From contig NZ_BOOC01000057.1 of NCBI RefSeq assembly GCF_016863035.1, forward strand, positions 1 to 40,575: a stretch of DNA of 40,575 nucleotides, in the 5' to 3' direction. Below, piece after piece: positions 15,232 through 23,880 of the stretch (positions are counted from its first letter, which is position 1; the number at the start of each line of letters is the position of its first letter). This DNA is from Microbispora corallina (GTDB lineage Bacteria > Actinomycetota > Actinomycetes > Streptosporangiales > Streptosporangiaceae). Below the pieces are notes generated by a model, which was given only the letters and a program-made list of their open reading frames with translations, did not search any database and had not been told where the DNA came from. Made by a program: the position numbers and the translations under genes.

Positions 15232-16923
15232 CTACTCGAAGATCAGTCCAACGCCCGGGACGCACTTGGGCTTCTTGGGAGCCCAGAGGAGGCCGTCGAT
15301 GACCGTCGGAGTCTCCAGCGGCCCGCCTTGGATCCGTACCCCCGTGTAGAACTCATAGCGGACCGGCCGGAAGATGTCGCACGGGTCCTTAGGAATGTAG
15401 TCGGCCGGGATCCAGGTCGACCCGCCGCCGCCACCGCCGCCGGGTGAACCCGTGTCAGAGCCGCCCGGAACCGGCTCGCCGGGGACGGGGAACGGGAGGA
15501 CTTTGCCGGGGTCGAACCAGAGGTCGGTCGACAGGACGATGCCGGTCGGGGTGATGGCGCGGCACACGCTGTCGATGTCGGTCTCCTCGCAGAGCTGCGA
15601 GGAGTTGGTGTATGCCCACTGCCCGACCGACTGGATCTCGTCCGGAGTCGCGGCGGCCAACGGCTGCGGGTTGATGGTCACGCGGTCGAAGTTCGGGCCC
15701 TGCGGGAAGAGTGCCGGCATCTTGGCCGCCAGGAAGGTCGCGAGCGCCTTGCCGATGGCCACCGCGCCGAGCTCGTTCGGGTGGAAGCTCTCCTGGAACG
15801 ACTTGAAGATCTTGCCGCTCCACAGCACGTCCGGGCGGCGTACGAGGCCCTGGAAGTAGGTGTCGGGCTGGCCGAGCTCATGTCCCGCGACGACGCTGGT
15901 GCCGTTCGGCCCGGCCGTGTTCGGGTCGAAGATGTGGACCTTGGTGTTCGGATAACTGGCCTGGAACTGCGCCACCCCGTCCCGGATGGCCTGGTTCACC
16001 TTGGTCGCGAAGGGATACATCAGGTCCATGGTGTGACCGGTGATCTCCTCGATGCCGGTGTTGCCCGAGGCCTTGACAGGCAGCGGGTAGAGCGCCACGA
16101 CGATCTCCGCCACCGGGTGGGTCTCCCGGACGGTCTCCAACCCCTGGACGATCTTGCCCGGCAGGGGGGTGATCCGCGACTGCAGCCGGCCCACCTCGAG
16201 AGCGACCGCCTGCTCCTGGTCGGTCTGCCAGGTGAACACTCCGAAGCGGCCGGTGGCCGGGTTCAGGTACGCCTCGGCCGCGGTGCTGACCAGGTCGGCG
16301 AAACCGGCGTCGTTGCCGCCGAGCCCGAAGTAGACGATCTTTGCCATGGTCGGGACGTCCTGGGCCTGTGGCGGATTACGGACGACCGTTCCGCCCGCGT
16401 TCTCCATCTGCGGCTCGTTCAGGTGTTTGATCCACGCGCCGGACGAGGCGTGGAAGAAGAGCCGGTCGCGCGCGAATCCCGTCAGCATCGTGTCCGAGGT
16501 GAGGGTCGGCCAGTACAACGGGTAGCGGCCCATCTCCAGGCCCGTCCAGGCCACGGCGAAGGGGGCCAGACCGGATTTGTGGGTCCAGTCCTCGCTGCCG
16601 TCGGACTTCGTCACGTACGTGTGGTTGTGGCTCGCGCCCTCTCCGCTGGTGTAGCTGTCGCCGTAGACGACCGCGTCGTACGGATCCGGTCCCGGCACGT
16701 CCACACAGGTCGGCGGGCACGGTAGCGGGACCGGCAGCGGCGGGCGCGGCGGGAGCGGAACGCCGGACGGCAGCGGCGAGAACGTCGGGAACGGGGGTCG
16801 GGTCGGCAGCGGGATCGGATCGGCGCTGGCCACCGTGGCCGGCAGGAGCAGCCCCAGGGCGGCGAACAACGTCGTCAGCACGACGTATGCCCGGGTGCGT
16901 CGTGGGTCACGGGAGGGTGACAT
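15232..16923 (-). CDS. Secreted SGNH/GDSL-family hydrolase
   Basis: A 563-residue exported esterase/lipase-like protein. An N-terminal signal peptide (basic RDPRRTR, hydrophobic core, probable cleavage after TVASA) is followed by a proline-rich linker. The SGNH core shows block I VVYGDSYTSGEGAS with the nucleophile Ser, block III FGLGGNDAGFADL with Gly/Asn, and the catalytic His in SFHPNELGAVAIG. A glycine-rich stretch (about residues 500-520) leads into a C-terminal domain with several cysteines. I chose ATG 16923 over an upstream in-frame start because it gives a proper signal peptide. Substrate unknown; phospholipid or acyl-ester cleavage outside the cell is plausible. It lies 89 bp downstream of the LAL regulator on the same strand. 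Confidence 0.9.
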   Translation of the reverse strand: MSPSRDPRRTRAYVVLTTLFAALGLLLPATVASADPIPLPTRPPFPTFSPLPSGVPLPPRPPLPVPLPCPPTCVDVPGPDPYDAVVYGDSYTSGEGASHNHTYVTKSDGSEDWTHKSGLAPFAVAWTGLEMGRYPLYWPTLTSDTMLTGFARDRLFFHASSGAWIKHLNEPQMENAGGTVVRNPPQAQDVPTMAKIVYFGLGGNDAGFADLVSTAAEAYLNPATGRFGVFTWQTDQEQAVALEVGRLQSRITPLPGKIVQGLETVRETHPVAEIVVALYPLPVKASGNTGIEEITGHTMDLMYPFATKVNQAIRDGVAQFQASYPNTKVHIFDPNTAGPNGTSVVAGHELGQPDTYFQGLVRRPDVLWSGKIFKSFQESFHPNELGAVAIGKALATFLAAKMPALFPQGPNFDRVTINPQPLAAATPDEIQSVGQWAYTNSSQLCEETDIDSVCRAITPTGIVLSTDLWFDPGKVLPFPVPGEPVPGGSDTGSPGGGGGGGSTWIPADYIPKDPCDIFRPVRYEFYTGVRIQGGPLETPTVIDGLLWAPKKPKCVPGVGLIFE

Positions 16924-17012
16924 GCGAACCTCTCTCGATGATCGCGTGGCCTGCCGCAGCAGCATGCTCCGCGGCGGCCGTCGCTAGCATCGGGCGGTTC
17001 CCTACCGCACCC

Positions 17013-19877
17013 CTACATCGATCCGGCGTCCGGGCCGGCGGCCGCTCGGTCGTCCCGGGCTCGCGCGTCCGCGGCCAGGTGCTGGATGAGTGTGACGCGC
17101 GACCGGACGCCGAGCTTGGCGAAGGTGCGCGAGAGGTGGGCCTCCACCGTCTTGGGGCTCAGGTACAGGCGCTCCGCGATCTGCTGGTTGGTCAGTCCGT
17201 CCACGGCGAGGCTGGCGATCTGCCGTTCCCGGGTAGTGAGCGCGGAGAGCGGACCTGCCGGTTGGCGCCGTCCCCGGGGCGCTCGGGCGGCCAGCCGGCG
17301 TTCGTCGCGGGTCAACGCGGCGGAAAGCCAGGTCGCCCCGGTGGCGGCGTACAGGGACTTGGCCCGGCCTATCTCGCCCCGGACCTTCGCGACCGCACCC
17401 AGAGCGGCATACAGTTCGGCGGCGAGTTGCCGCGTGAGCCCCTCCTCGACCGGTGCGCCGGCGGCGGCGAAATGGTCGGCGCCCCGTGCCGCGTGAACAA
17501 CCGCTTCCTTCGGTCTCCCGGAAAGCATGAGCACCTTCGCCTGCGCTCGATGCGCAGACCCCAGCTGATGGGCCAGACCCGACTTCATCGCCCGGGATAG
17601 CGCGTGTTCGGCGAGCGAGCCGGCCTCGGACTGGGCACCGGCAACGGCTGTGATCGTCGCCTGGAGGGCCAGACAGCTCGTCGTGGTCGGTTCGTCGCCC
17701 GGGTCCTCCCGGGTCAGCACGGCGAGAGCGCGGTCCGGCTGCCCGGCCTCGGCGTAGACCAGCGCGAGGTCGATCTGCGCCAGCCCCGACCACCAGCCGG
17801 ACCGGGGCCGGGTCCCCGAGATCCGTTCGGCCAGCTCCAAGGCGGCCCTCGGCCCGTCCCGCCACAACAGCGGACGCAGCAACAGGATGCTGGACATGGC
17901 CAGGGTCTCCCGGCTGTGGATCAGCCGGGACGACTCGCGGGCCTCCTCGGCGGCGGTCATCGCCTCGGACAGCCGTCCCTGCCGCTCGTTCAGCGCGGAC
18001 AAGGCGATGAGGAGGTACGGCACGCTGTGGCTACGCCCGGCACGGTGGGCGATGTCCAGCCCGCGGCGCAGATGCCGCGAGGCGTCGTCGTAGCGTCGCA
18101 GGTGGATCTCGACCCAGGCCAGCGGTGCGATCAATTCGAGGTGCGGTGCGAGGACGTCGTCGGTCATGGCGTCCGTCAGCCACGCCGCGCGGTCGGTCTC
18201 GCGCCGGCTCTGTGCCACGTGGCCGTCGCGCAGGCTGGCCAGCGCGTGGATGGTGCGGGCGGCTGATTCCAGCGCCTCGTCGTCCGCGTCCCTCAGGGAC
18301 CGGATCGCGTCGGCGGCCGCGAGCCGGGCCTTTCCCGGCTCCCGCCCCATCAGCTCCACCGCGGCCAGCCCGACCTGGGCCAGGCTGGTCGACCGGTCGC
18401 GCGCGTGCGGCCGGGTCAGCTCGGTGGTGACAAGTGCCTTCGCCTCGTCGTAGTCGCCGAGGAGTCGGTAGATCATCGAGGAGAAGCTCACCGCCGCGAT
18501 CCGCAACGGCCCCGGCGCCCGCATCACCTCCTGCAGGATCTGCCGGCTGGCCGCCAGATCGCCGGTCACCCCCAGTGCGCGGCCCAGCGCCCATTGCAGT
18601 TGGACCCGCCACAACGCCTGGTCCGCCTCATCCGGCAGCAACCGGATCGCCGTCCGCAACAGCCGGACGGCGGTGGACGGAGCGGCGTCCAGTGCCGCCG
18701 CGGCCGCCGCCTCCAGCGTTCGCACCGCCTGCACGTCGCCGTGCTGCGCCGATCGCGCCGTGTGGTGGGCCAGCAGTTGCAGCGGGCCGCCGTTGCCGCG
18801 CAGGTACTCCGCCGCCCGGTCGTGGGCGCGGGAGCGCCAGGCCGCGCCGGACATCCAGTACGCCGCCGCCCGGACCAAGGGGTGACGGAACCGGAACGTG
18901 GCATCGGCCTCGACCACCAGGCCCACGCCGACCAGGTGGTCGATGGCGCGATCGAGGGCGGCCTCCGGCAGTTCGGTGATGGACGCGAGGAGGTCCAGCG
19001 AGATCGGCTCTCCGGCCACCGCCGCCGCGCAGGCGACCTGCCGGACATCCGGCGTCAGGGCGGTCAGTTCGGTGCTGAGTACGTCGAGCAGTGCCCGCTC
19101 GGGTGCGCCGCCTGCCTCGCCACCGGCCTCCGCGAGGGCCGTCAACGTCTCCACGCCGGCGTCGGCGAGCACCTGGAGGTAGAGCGGGTTTCCATGGGTG
19201 GTGCGGTAGAGCAGTCGTCGCCGGCCACGGTCCGCCTCCGGCAGCAGCGCCGCCACGTCGGTCTCGCTCAGCGGGGCGAGACCGATGTGGACGGCGGCCT
19301 CGCCGAGTTCGGCGACGGCCCGGGCGATGCCCGCGGGCACCTGGGCCGCGCGGTACGCGGTGGCGAGCAGCAACGGCGCCCGCGGCGGGCGGCGCAGCAG
19401 ATACTCGGTCAGCTCCACGGAGGACTGATCCGCCCAGTGCAGGTCGTCGAGCACGATTGCGACCGGGCCGGCGGCCCCCTGGTCTTCGATGAGCCGGCGC
19501 GCGCGTTGGAAGAGCCGGTAGCGGCCGAGCCCCGCCCGCCGGGCCTCGGACGGCCCGGTGGCGTCCAGCAGTAACTCGGTCAGCGCACCCTGCGCGTCCC
19601 GGCTCGGATCACCCGGCTGGGGTTCGAACGCCGCGATGTAGACCCCGAACGGTACGTGACGTTCGAACTCGGTCGCCTGACCGTGATGGACGGCGAAGCC
19701 ACGGGCCCGGGCCAGATCAGCCAGCTCGGCGAGCAGACGGGTCTTCCCCATCCCCGGATCGCCACGCACCGCCACGGCCCGTAGCGCTCCGTCCGCCGCG
19801 CCCGACACGGCCCTCGTGAGGAGGCCGAGCTCAGGGTCGCGACCGATCAGCCTGCCGTGTGCCGGTCCGTTGGCCAT
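17013..19877 (-). CDS. LAL-type LuxR regulator with AAA ATPase domain
   Basis: A 954-residue large ATP-binding regulator of the LuxR (LAL) family. The Walker A motif GDPGMGKT is at residues 39-46 and Walker B IVLDDLHWAD at 141-150. A TPR-like helical middle (about 350-860) is rich in Ala/Arg repeats. The C-terminal LuxR helix-turn-helix (about 885-940) contains LTTRERQIASLAVDGLTNQQ, IAERLYLSPKTVEAHLSRTF and AKLGVRSRVTLI. Such proteins activate secondary-metabolite or sugar operons on ligand plus ATP binding. The only close downstream gene is the SGNH hydrolase, a possible target. A second LAL protein is encoded at 36,911-39,627. Confidence 0.95.
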   Translation of the reverse strand: MANGPAHGRLIGRDPELGLLTRAVSGAADGALRAVAVRGDPGMGKTRLLAELADLARARGFAVHHGQATEFERHVPFGVYIAAFEPQPGDPSRDAQGALTELLLDATGPSEARRAGLGRYRLFQRARRLIEDQGAAGPVAIVLDDLHWADQSSVELTEYLLRRPPRAPLLLATAYRAAQVPAGIARAVAELGEAAVHIGLAPLSETDVAALLPEADRGRRRLLYRTTHGNPLYLQVLADAGVETLTALAEAGGEAGGAPERALLDVLSTELTALTPDVRQVACAAAVAGEPISLDLLASITELPEAALDRAIDHLVGVGLVVEADATFRFRHPLVRAAAYWMSGAAWRSRAHDRAAEYLRGNGGPLQLLAHHTARSAQHGDVQAVRTLEAAAAAALDAAPSTAVRLLRTAIRLLPDEADQALWRVQLQWALGRALGVTGDLAASRQILQEVMRAPGPLRIAAVSFSSMIYRLLGDYDEAKALVTTELTRPHARDRSTSLAQVGLAAVELMGREPGKARLAAADAIRSLRDADDEALESAARTIHALASLRDGHVAQSRRETDRAAWLTDAMTDDVLAPHLELIAPLAWVEIHLRRYDDASRHLRRGLDIAHRAGRSHSVPYLLIALSALNERQGRLSEAMTAAEEARESSRLIHSRETLAMSSILLLRPLLWRDGPRAALELAERISGTRPRSGWWSGLAQIDLALVYAEAGQPDRALAVLTREDPGDEPTTTSCLALQATITAVAGAQSEAGSLAEHALSRAMKSGLAHQLGSAHRAQAKVLMLSGRPKEAVVHAARGADHFAAAGAPVEEGLTRQLAAELYAALGAVAKVRGEIGRAKSLYAATGATWLSAALTRDERRLAARAPRGRRQPAGPLSALTTRERQIASLAVDGLTNQQIAERLYLSPKTVEAHLSRTFAKLGVRSRVTLIQHLAADARARDDRAAAGPDAGSM

Positions 19878-19939
19878 CTCGCCCTACCCGAGTCCGGTGA
19901 GTGAAGACAGCAGTGACGCCCAGCCTAGTGAGATGATCG

Positions 19940-20402
19940 TCAGTTGAAAACACGTCGCTGTTTTCGTGAGCTGGAGGCCCAGGGCTGACCTGGCCCGTTG
20001 TTCGGCGAGTACACCGTCACAGGGCCGGCGTAGTAGTAGCGGCCGTAAGGTGCCGGCTGACGCGGGATCGCGCTGGGAGCCGATGTTGGTGCAGGAGGTC
20101 CTGTTGGGCGTGGTCTGCGAGCACTTCACCAGCACGACGTACATGCCCTTGAGAATGCCGTAGGAAAGGGGTCCGGTCGCGACCGTGGCGGCGCAATCGC
20201 GCGGCGGGTCCGGCAGGGTGCCAATCTGGCGCGGTCACCGGATCGGGGTCGTCAGCCGATCCCTGCCAGCACTCCGCCACCTCCCGGGCACGATCCTCGA
20301 ACACGTCAGACGAGGCGCATGGGCCGAGCACCGCGCACTGCTGGCCGTCGTCGACGTTCGGGACCTCGGCTCTCGCGCCCACGTATCGGCCAGCTGATCA
20401 CC
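19940..20402 (-). pseudogene. Decayed gene of unknown function behind the GRAS gene
   Basis: Protein-like sequence moves through three frames on the minus strand. The first part runs from VGARAEVPNVDDGQQCAVLG to ECWQGSADD (20,400-20,230). The second is DCAATVATGPLSYGILKGMY, VVLVKCSQTT and CTNIGSQRDP (20,210-20,060). The third is PYGRYYYAGPVTVYSPNNGP followed by a stop at 19,940. Each join needs a small indel. Several Cys residues and the Tyr-rich tail suggest an exported or surface protein of about 150 residues. I do not recognise the family. It follows the GRAS gene on the same strand and may have been its partner. Confidence 0.45.
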
Positions 20403-20406
20403 ATCG

Positions 20407-21489
20407 CTACGCCGGCGCCGGCATTGCCTGGATGACGGCCACGAGCGATTCGCTGTCGAATCCGATGCGCACGCTGTCGCGATCCTGCCGGACGAAGGCG
20501 GGATGGGCTGTGTCCGGCAGCGCGCTCGCAGGGGCGGGCGTCGGGCGGAACCCTGCGTGGCGCAACCGGTCCAACCATCGCGCCGTTGGCTCGTGCCGTT
20601 CGTAGCGCTCCTCGTCGTCGGCGGTGCCGACGATGTCGGCCACCTCACGCCGGAAGAACAGCTTCATGGCGTTACGGTCGGCGGCTGAGGCGTCCAGCGC
20701 GTCGATCAGCCGGAAGACGTGGTGAAAGTGCTGCCAGGAGTTGCGGAACCGCTCGGGCAGAGACACCCGGTGATGATCGGAGTCCGGCTCGCACAGCACC
20801 ACGGCCTCCGGCTCCGCGTCTCGCAGCCTGGCGAAGAACGTGCTCCTTTCATCGACGCCGGACAAGGAGTCACGCAGGTGGTGCAGCGCGAACGCGGCGT
20901 TCATGACCAGCGGGCGAGGCGCTTCGCGCACCAGGTCCCAGTCATCGTCGGTCATGTGCTCCGCGAGGCGGGCGACGCCGTGGAAGTCCAGCGTGACGCC
21001 GGTGTCGCGGAGAGATCGTTCGGCTTGGTGGAGGCTTTCCACCGCGGGGTCCACCCCGATGACGGTCAGCCTTCCGGGCGCCATCCCGCGTTTCGCGAGC
21101 GCGGTCAGGAGCGTCGCCTCCTGGACGCCCGAACCGATGCCGATCGACAGCAGGGTGGCCGTGCGCCGCCCGGCGAGATGCTGGGCGAGGAGGGCGCCGC
21201 CGATACGACCGGCCAGATTCACCACCGGCAGGTGTTCGGCCACCAGATCGAACAATTCGATCTGCGGCCGTTCGAACCGGCGCAGGTAGAGGTTGTCGCG
21301 CCCGTCCTGATCGGTTCCGAGCCGACGGGCCAACGCGTCGTGGTAAAGCACGTAGAGGAAGTCGTCGCCCGCGTTCTCCGGGTCGATCAGTCCGCGTAAC
21401 TTGTCCAGCCAGCGCCGGGCGGTGTCGGCTCGGCCCGCATGCGTCTCTTCCACGGCCTGGCACAACATTTCGAATGCATGGGCATTCAC
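20407..21489 (-). CDS. Bacterial GRAS-domain protein (Rossmann methyltransferase-like)
   Basis: A 360-residue protein that matches the GRAS family along its length. An N-terminal helix (FEMLCQAVEETHAGRADTAR) resembles the LHR region. A Rossmann core follows with LLSIGIGSGVQEATLLTALA (113-132) and LTVIGVDPAVESLHQAE (141-157). Next is VMNAAFALHHLRD (195-207), then AVVLCEPDSDHH (229-240), and finally LPERFRNSWQHFHHVFRLID through the RREVADIVG and ERHEP...RWLDRLRHAGFRP (SAW-like) segments. In plants GRAS proteins are transcriptional regulators; bacterial members are thought to be small-molecule methyltransferases. The GTG at 21,489 with AGGGG upstream is the likely start. A decayed gene follows it. 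Confidence 0.85.
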   Translation of the reverse strand: MNAHAFEMLCQAVEETHAGRADTARRWLDKLRGLIDPENAGDDFLYVLYHDALARRLGTDQDGRDNLYLRRFERPQIELFDLVAEHLPVVNLAGRIGGALLAQHLAGRRTATLLSIGIGSGVQEATLLTALAKRGMAPGRLTVIGVDPAVESLHQAERSLRDTGVTLDFHGVARLAEHMTDDDWDLVREAPRPLVMNAAFALHHLRDSLSGVDERSTFFARLRDAEPEAVVLCEPDSDHHRVSLPERFRNSWQHFHHVFRLIDALDASAADRNAMKLFFRREVADIVGTADDEERYERHEPTARWLDRLRHAGFRPTPAPASALPDTAHPAFVRQDRDSVRIGFDSESLVAVIQAMPAPA

Positions 21490-21638
21490 GTCGATCCCCT
21501 ATTCCTTTCATGAGGGCCGTCCGGCGGCGATTTCCTCCCGGAAATAACGACACCGAATTCGGACGAGGATCCCTACGCAGAAAAGCTGATTTCTCCTCGC
21601 ACGGCCATGCTGAGACAGCGCCCTTGGGATCGACTTGT

Positions 21639-21785
21639 ATGGCGCTTAAGAATCGGTGGTCGACATCATTCCCCGCAGTCGCCCGCCACGGGATCGAGTC
21701 CAGCCAACGCCTCGGGCGCCACCGCTGCGTCGTGGAGCGGACCGTCTCCTGGCCGGCCGGCTACCGCCACCTACTTTTGCGGTGA
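21639..21785 (+). mobile_element. IS5-family transposase relic (C-terminal piece)
   Basis: The 48-codon frame ends with VARHGIESSQRLGRHRCVVE and RTVSWPAGYRHL, matching the DDE-region end of IS5-type transposases (typically IARRGIESS, LGRHRWVVERT, WLxGYRRL). The expected Trp after GRHR is Cys and the reading frame stops early. The upstream part of the gene and clear terminal inverted repeats are not visible. It sits directly left of the outer tRNA-derived repeat and marks past transposition at the island edge. Confidence 0.7.
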
Positions 21786-21854
21786 GCGAGGACGCTACCC
21801 GTCGCCGCTATGCGCTGGACGTGCGCGGCCTGTTGCCGTCACTGGAGATCAAAA

Positions 21855-21945
21855 ACGCCCCGGACCGTGATCGGCTCGGGGCGTTTGGGCTGTTCAAGGG
21901 TGGTGGTCAGGGGCAGGGTCGACCTGCCGACCTACCGCTTTTCAG
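21855..21945 (-). repeat. Outer direct repeat, left copy: 3' half of a tRNA-Phe-like gene plus hairpin
   Basis: On the minus strand this reads as an anticodon arm CCGC-CTGAAAA-GCGG (loop with GAA, as in tRNA-Phe), a T-arm GGCAG-GTCGACC-CTGCC and an acceptor strand CCTGACC-A-CCA ending at 21,901. A hairpin follows (GCCCC...GGGGC, 21,857-21,892) resembling the tRNA's terminator. The D-arm and 5' acceptor are absent, and the T-loop starts with G instead of T. It is therefore a partial, non-functional tRNA. A second copy lies at 25,495-25,587. Half-tRNA duplications usually mark integrase attachment sites. Confidence 0.7.
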
Positions 21946-22242
21946 GCGGACCAATCACCCTGCTCGGGTAGCGGAGAGCGTGGTCAGAGGGTGGTGGACG
22001 GTGGCCGAACTGGGCCTGTGTGTGGGGACGTTGCTGTCAGGACTGCTGTCACCTCAGCCATGGCTGGAAGGTCGGAGAGATCGCCACCGTGCGGATGATG
22101 TCGCCGGCGACGAGGAACTCAAGGGGCGACCGCGTCGGCTTTGAACCCAGGCGGATAGACCTTCATGATCACCAAGAACTCCTCGGTCTCCAGATCTCCA
22201 TGATCTGGCACTCAAGGTGTCCACACACCGGGGGGAGGACCC

Positions 22243-22535
22243 TGTATCGCGGACAACCGATGCCAGCGTTGCTTGACCACCGGTCAAGCAACGCCATCAG
22301 TGCAGGACTCAAGACGATCGTGGTCCCCAAAATGCCGAAAGGGCCTACCCGATGTTTCGAATCAGCCCTCTGACCTGCGTCGGGACGGCGGGATTTGAAC
22401 CCACGACCCTTGACACCCAGGACGTGGGAATAGACGTTTTGCAGCTCATCGGGGTCTAGGTAGCTGTGAACAACGTCTGGTGACGCGCCGGTTGTTCGGC
22501 TGCGAGCATGACGTGTCGTCCCCGGATGGTCCCCA
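22243..22535. repeat. Inner 293-bp direct repeat, left copy, with 3' part of a tRNA-Pro-like gene
   Basis: It aligns end to end with 24,491-24,783 at the same length. On the minus strand it contains the T-arm GTGGG-TTCAAAT-CCCGC and acceptor strand CGTCCCG-A of a tRNA whose first base would be C, as in tRNA-Pro (22,381-22,410). The 5' half of the tRNA is missing. The right end has the word ATGGTCCCCA, repeated in tandem in the other copy, like arm-type integrase sites. The left end holds a long hairpin. Read as an attachment-site duplication flanking the three-gene cassette. Confidence 0.75.
22266..22294. repeat. 13-bp perfect hairpin inside the left inner repeat
   Basis: GCGTTGCTTGACC and GGTCAAGCAACGC pair perfectly around a 3-nt spacer. 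The matching hairpin in the other repeat copy (24,514-24,541) has C-G where this has T-A at the fourth pair, so pairing is kept although sequence changed. It may be a terminator, protein site or nicking-type structure; the sequence does not say which. Confidence 0.8.
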
Positions 22536-22549
22536 CGTTGCCAGCCCTA

Positions 22550-23179
22550 CTAGAACTCTTCGGTACGCGTGCCATCCGGGTTGATTCGGTAGTAGTAGAG
22601 ACAGCGGTCCTTCGCGTGCTTGGCCTGTTCCTCGCGGTAGAAGGCGGTCAGCCGGTGCCATGACGAAATCTCGCGTGCCGCGATGCCGCGCAACCAATCT
22701 GTCAAGCGCTCATGCGTGGCGGTGGGAACATTCCCTGGACTACCACCCTCGTAATACGACCAAACTTCGGGATCGTCTCCCGAACCTCGCAGAAAATCGA
22801 ACTGGTAGCCCTGGTGCATGGAGATCACCCGGTCAGTCTCCTGGAGGCGGAACGGTGAGGCATTCTCCTCCAGAAGCTCCTTCGCCGCAGACCACAGACC
22901 AAGGATGCGCGGATGGTAGACGTCAGTTCCCTGCATGAAGTGGCCTGCACCGCCACCGAGCAACAGAAGAAAGCACCGATATGCTTCCGGCAACGGCGCC
23001 GGCTGGTCGCGTTCTACCTCGCGGATCTGCTCAGTTGTCAGCCCTAGAATCTGACCAGCTACAGCCGTGGTCCCATCCGCAACGGCTGCGGCAACGGCAC
23101 GCACTCGTTCCGCTGATGACAGCGACGACCAACTGTCGGGCCAACCGACCTGCCGGACTGACTGCCGCTCATCTCCCAC
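22550..23179 (-). CDS. SUKH superfamily (SMI1/KNR4) immunity-type protein
   Basis: About 209 residues from GTG 23,179, which has AGGAG upstream; a TTG start at 23,254 would add 25 residues. The SUKH core is seen in ILGLTTEQIREVERDQPAPL, PEAYRCFLLLLGGGAGHFMQ, GTDVYHPRILGLWSAAKELL and SMHQGYQFDFLRGSGDDPEV followed by WSYYEGG. SUKH proteins are frequent immunity proteins of polymorphic toxin systems, but no toxin gene is present here, so it may be an orphan immunity gene (inference). The stop is 15 bp from the left inner repeat. Base composition is visibly less GC-rich than in the surroundings. Confidence 0.85.
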   Translation of the reverse strand: MGDERQSVRQVGWPDSWSSLSSAERVRAVAAAVADGTTAVAGQILGLTTEQIREVERDQPAPLPEAYRCFLLLLGGGAGHFMQGTDVYHPRILGLWSAAKELLEENASPFRLQETDRVISMHQGYQFDFLRGSGDDPEVWSYYEGGSPGNVPTATHERLTDWLRGIAAREISSWHRLTAFYREEQAKHAKDRCLYYYRINPDGTRTEEF

Positions 23180-23304
23180 AGTCCAAGGTCTCCTCTCGAC
23201 ACCCCGCCGCACCGTATCAGGCGAAAATCGGCCACGCGGCAGTAGTGCGATCAAGCCAAGACTTCTACGGTGTGAATACCCGCATGAATGTCAACGGCCG
23301 CCTA

Positions 23305-23793
23305 CTAGGTTCCCGTTCTGCTGACCCTGAGCTTCTCCTGCCCGTCCCGCCGTGGGGCTTCCGCAGTCCCTTGGTGGTCAGGCGGTGGCTGTTTCCGTAT
23401 CGCGCTGGCCCCTAACTGATGCCAGGCATGACTGCACCCGTCCATGCAGTAGCGCTCGCGCCGGCGTCGGTCTGCGACAGCAAGAAGCGCGACCAGTAAC
23501 CGAAACGCCTTTACGCGCTCAGCCAGCGGCAGATTGATGATCTTTGCCAACTGCTCAGGCAGCCGCCCTCGCGTGATCAGTACCGCCGGAGTGTGGGTCC
23601 GCCGCAACCCCGCCAGGAGGACACTCTCTGGCCCATCCTCGGCAGTGGCTCCAGCCTGAGTGGAGTACACAGCCAGATCGCATAGAACAGCGAACTGGTC
23701 TTCAGACGCCAGTTCCTCGAACCAGCTGACGCCCCACGACATCGGACGAAGAGCCTGCGCCAACTCGTTCAGGATGACCGCACACTCCCGCAC
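23305..23793 (-). CDS. DUF5958-like small protein
   Basis: A 162-residue protein resembling the actinobacterial DUF5958 family. Recognisable segments are LNELAQALRPMSWGVSWFEE, EDQFAVLCDLAVYSTQAGAT, RRTHTPAVLITRGRLPEQLA and LPLAERVKAFRLLVALLAVA followed by DGCSHAWHQL. The last 35 residues after WHQL are basic and less regular and may be a read-through extension. The GTG at 23,793 is the first start of the homologous region. The function of the family is unknown. It lies 125 bp upstream of the SUKH gene on the same strand and shares the same cassette. Confidence 0.8.
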   Translation of the reverse strand: MRECAVILNELAQALRPMSWGVSWFEELASEDQFAVLCDLAVYSTQAGATAEDGPESVLLAGLRRTHTPAVLITRGRLPEQLAKIINLPLAERVKAFRLLVALLAVADRRRRERYCMDGCSHAWHQLGASAIRKQPPPDHQGTAEAPRRDGQEKLRVSRTGT

Positions 23794-23880
23794 ATCTCCC
23801 CCGTTACGACGACCAGCCCCGCCGCTTCACTGTCAATGAGCGGTTTGGCCGCCCACCAGGTCATCGGATAGAACAGCACG

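Noticed and set aside
18405..19574. 389-codon plus-strand open frame over the LAL gene
   Set aside because: Antisense shadow of the ATPase, with low-complexity composition.
17013..19877. Polyketide or NRPS cluster next to the LAL regulator
   Set aside because: LAL proteins often sit in such clusters, but no PKS, NRPS, lanthipeptide or terpene gene is visible in the window.
21901..21947. A functional tRNA-Phe gene on the minus strand
   Set aside because: Only the anticodon arm, T-arm and 3' acceptor are present. The sequence where the D-arm and 5' acceptor should be does not pair, and the T-loop begins with G.
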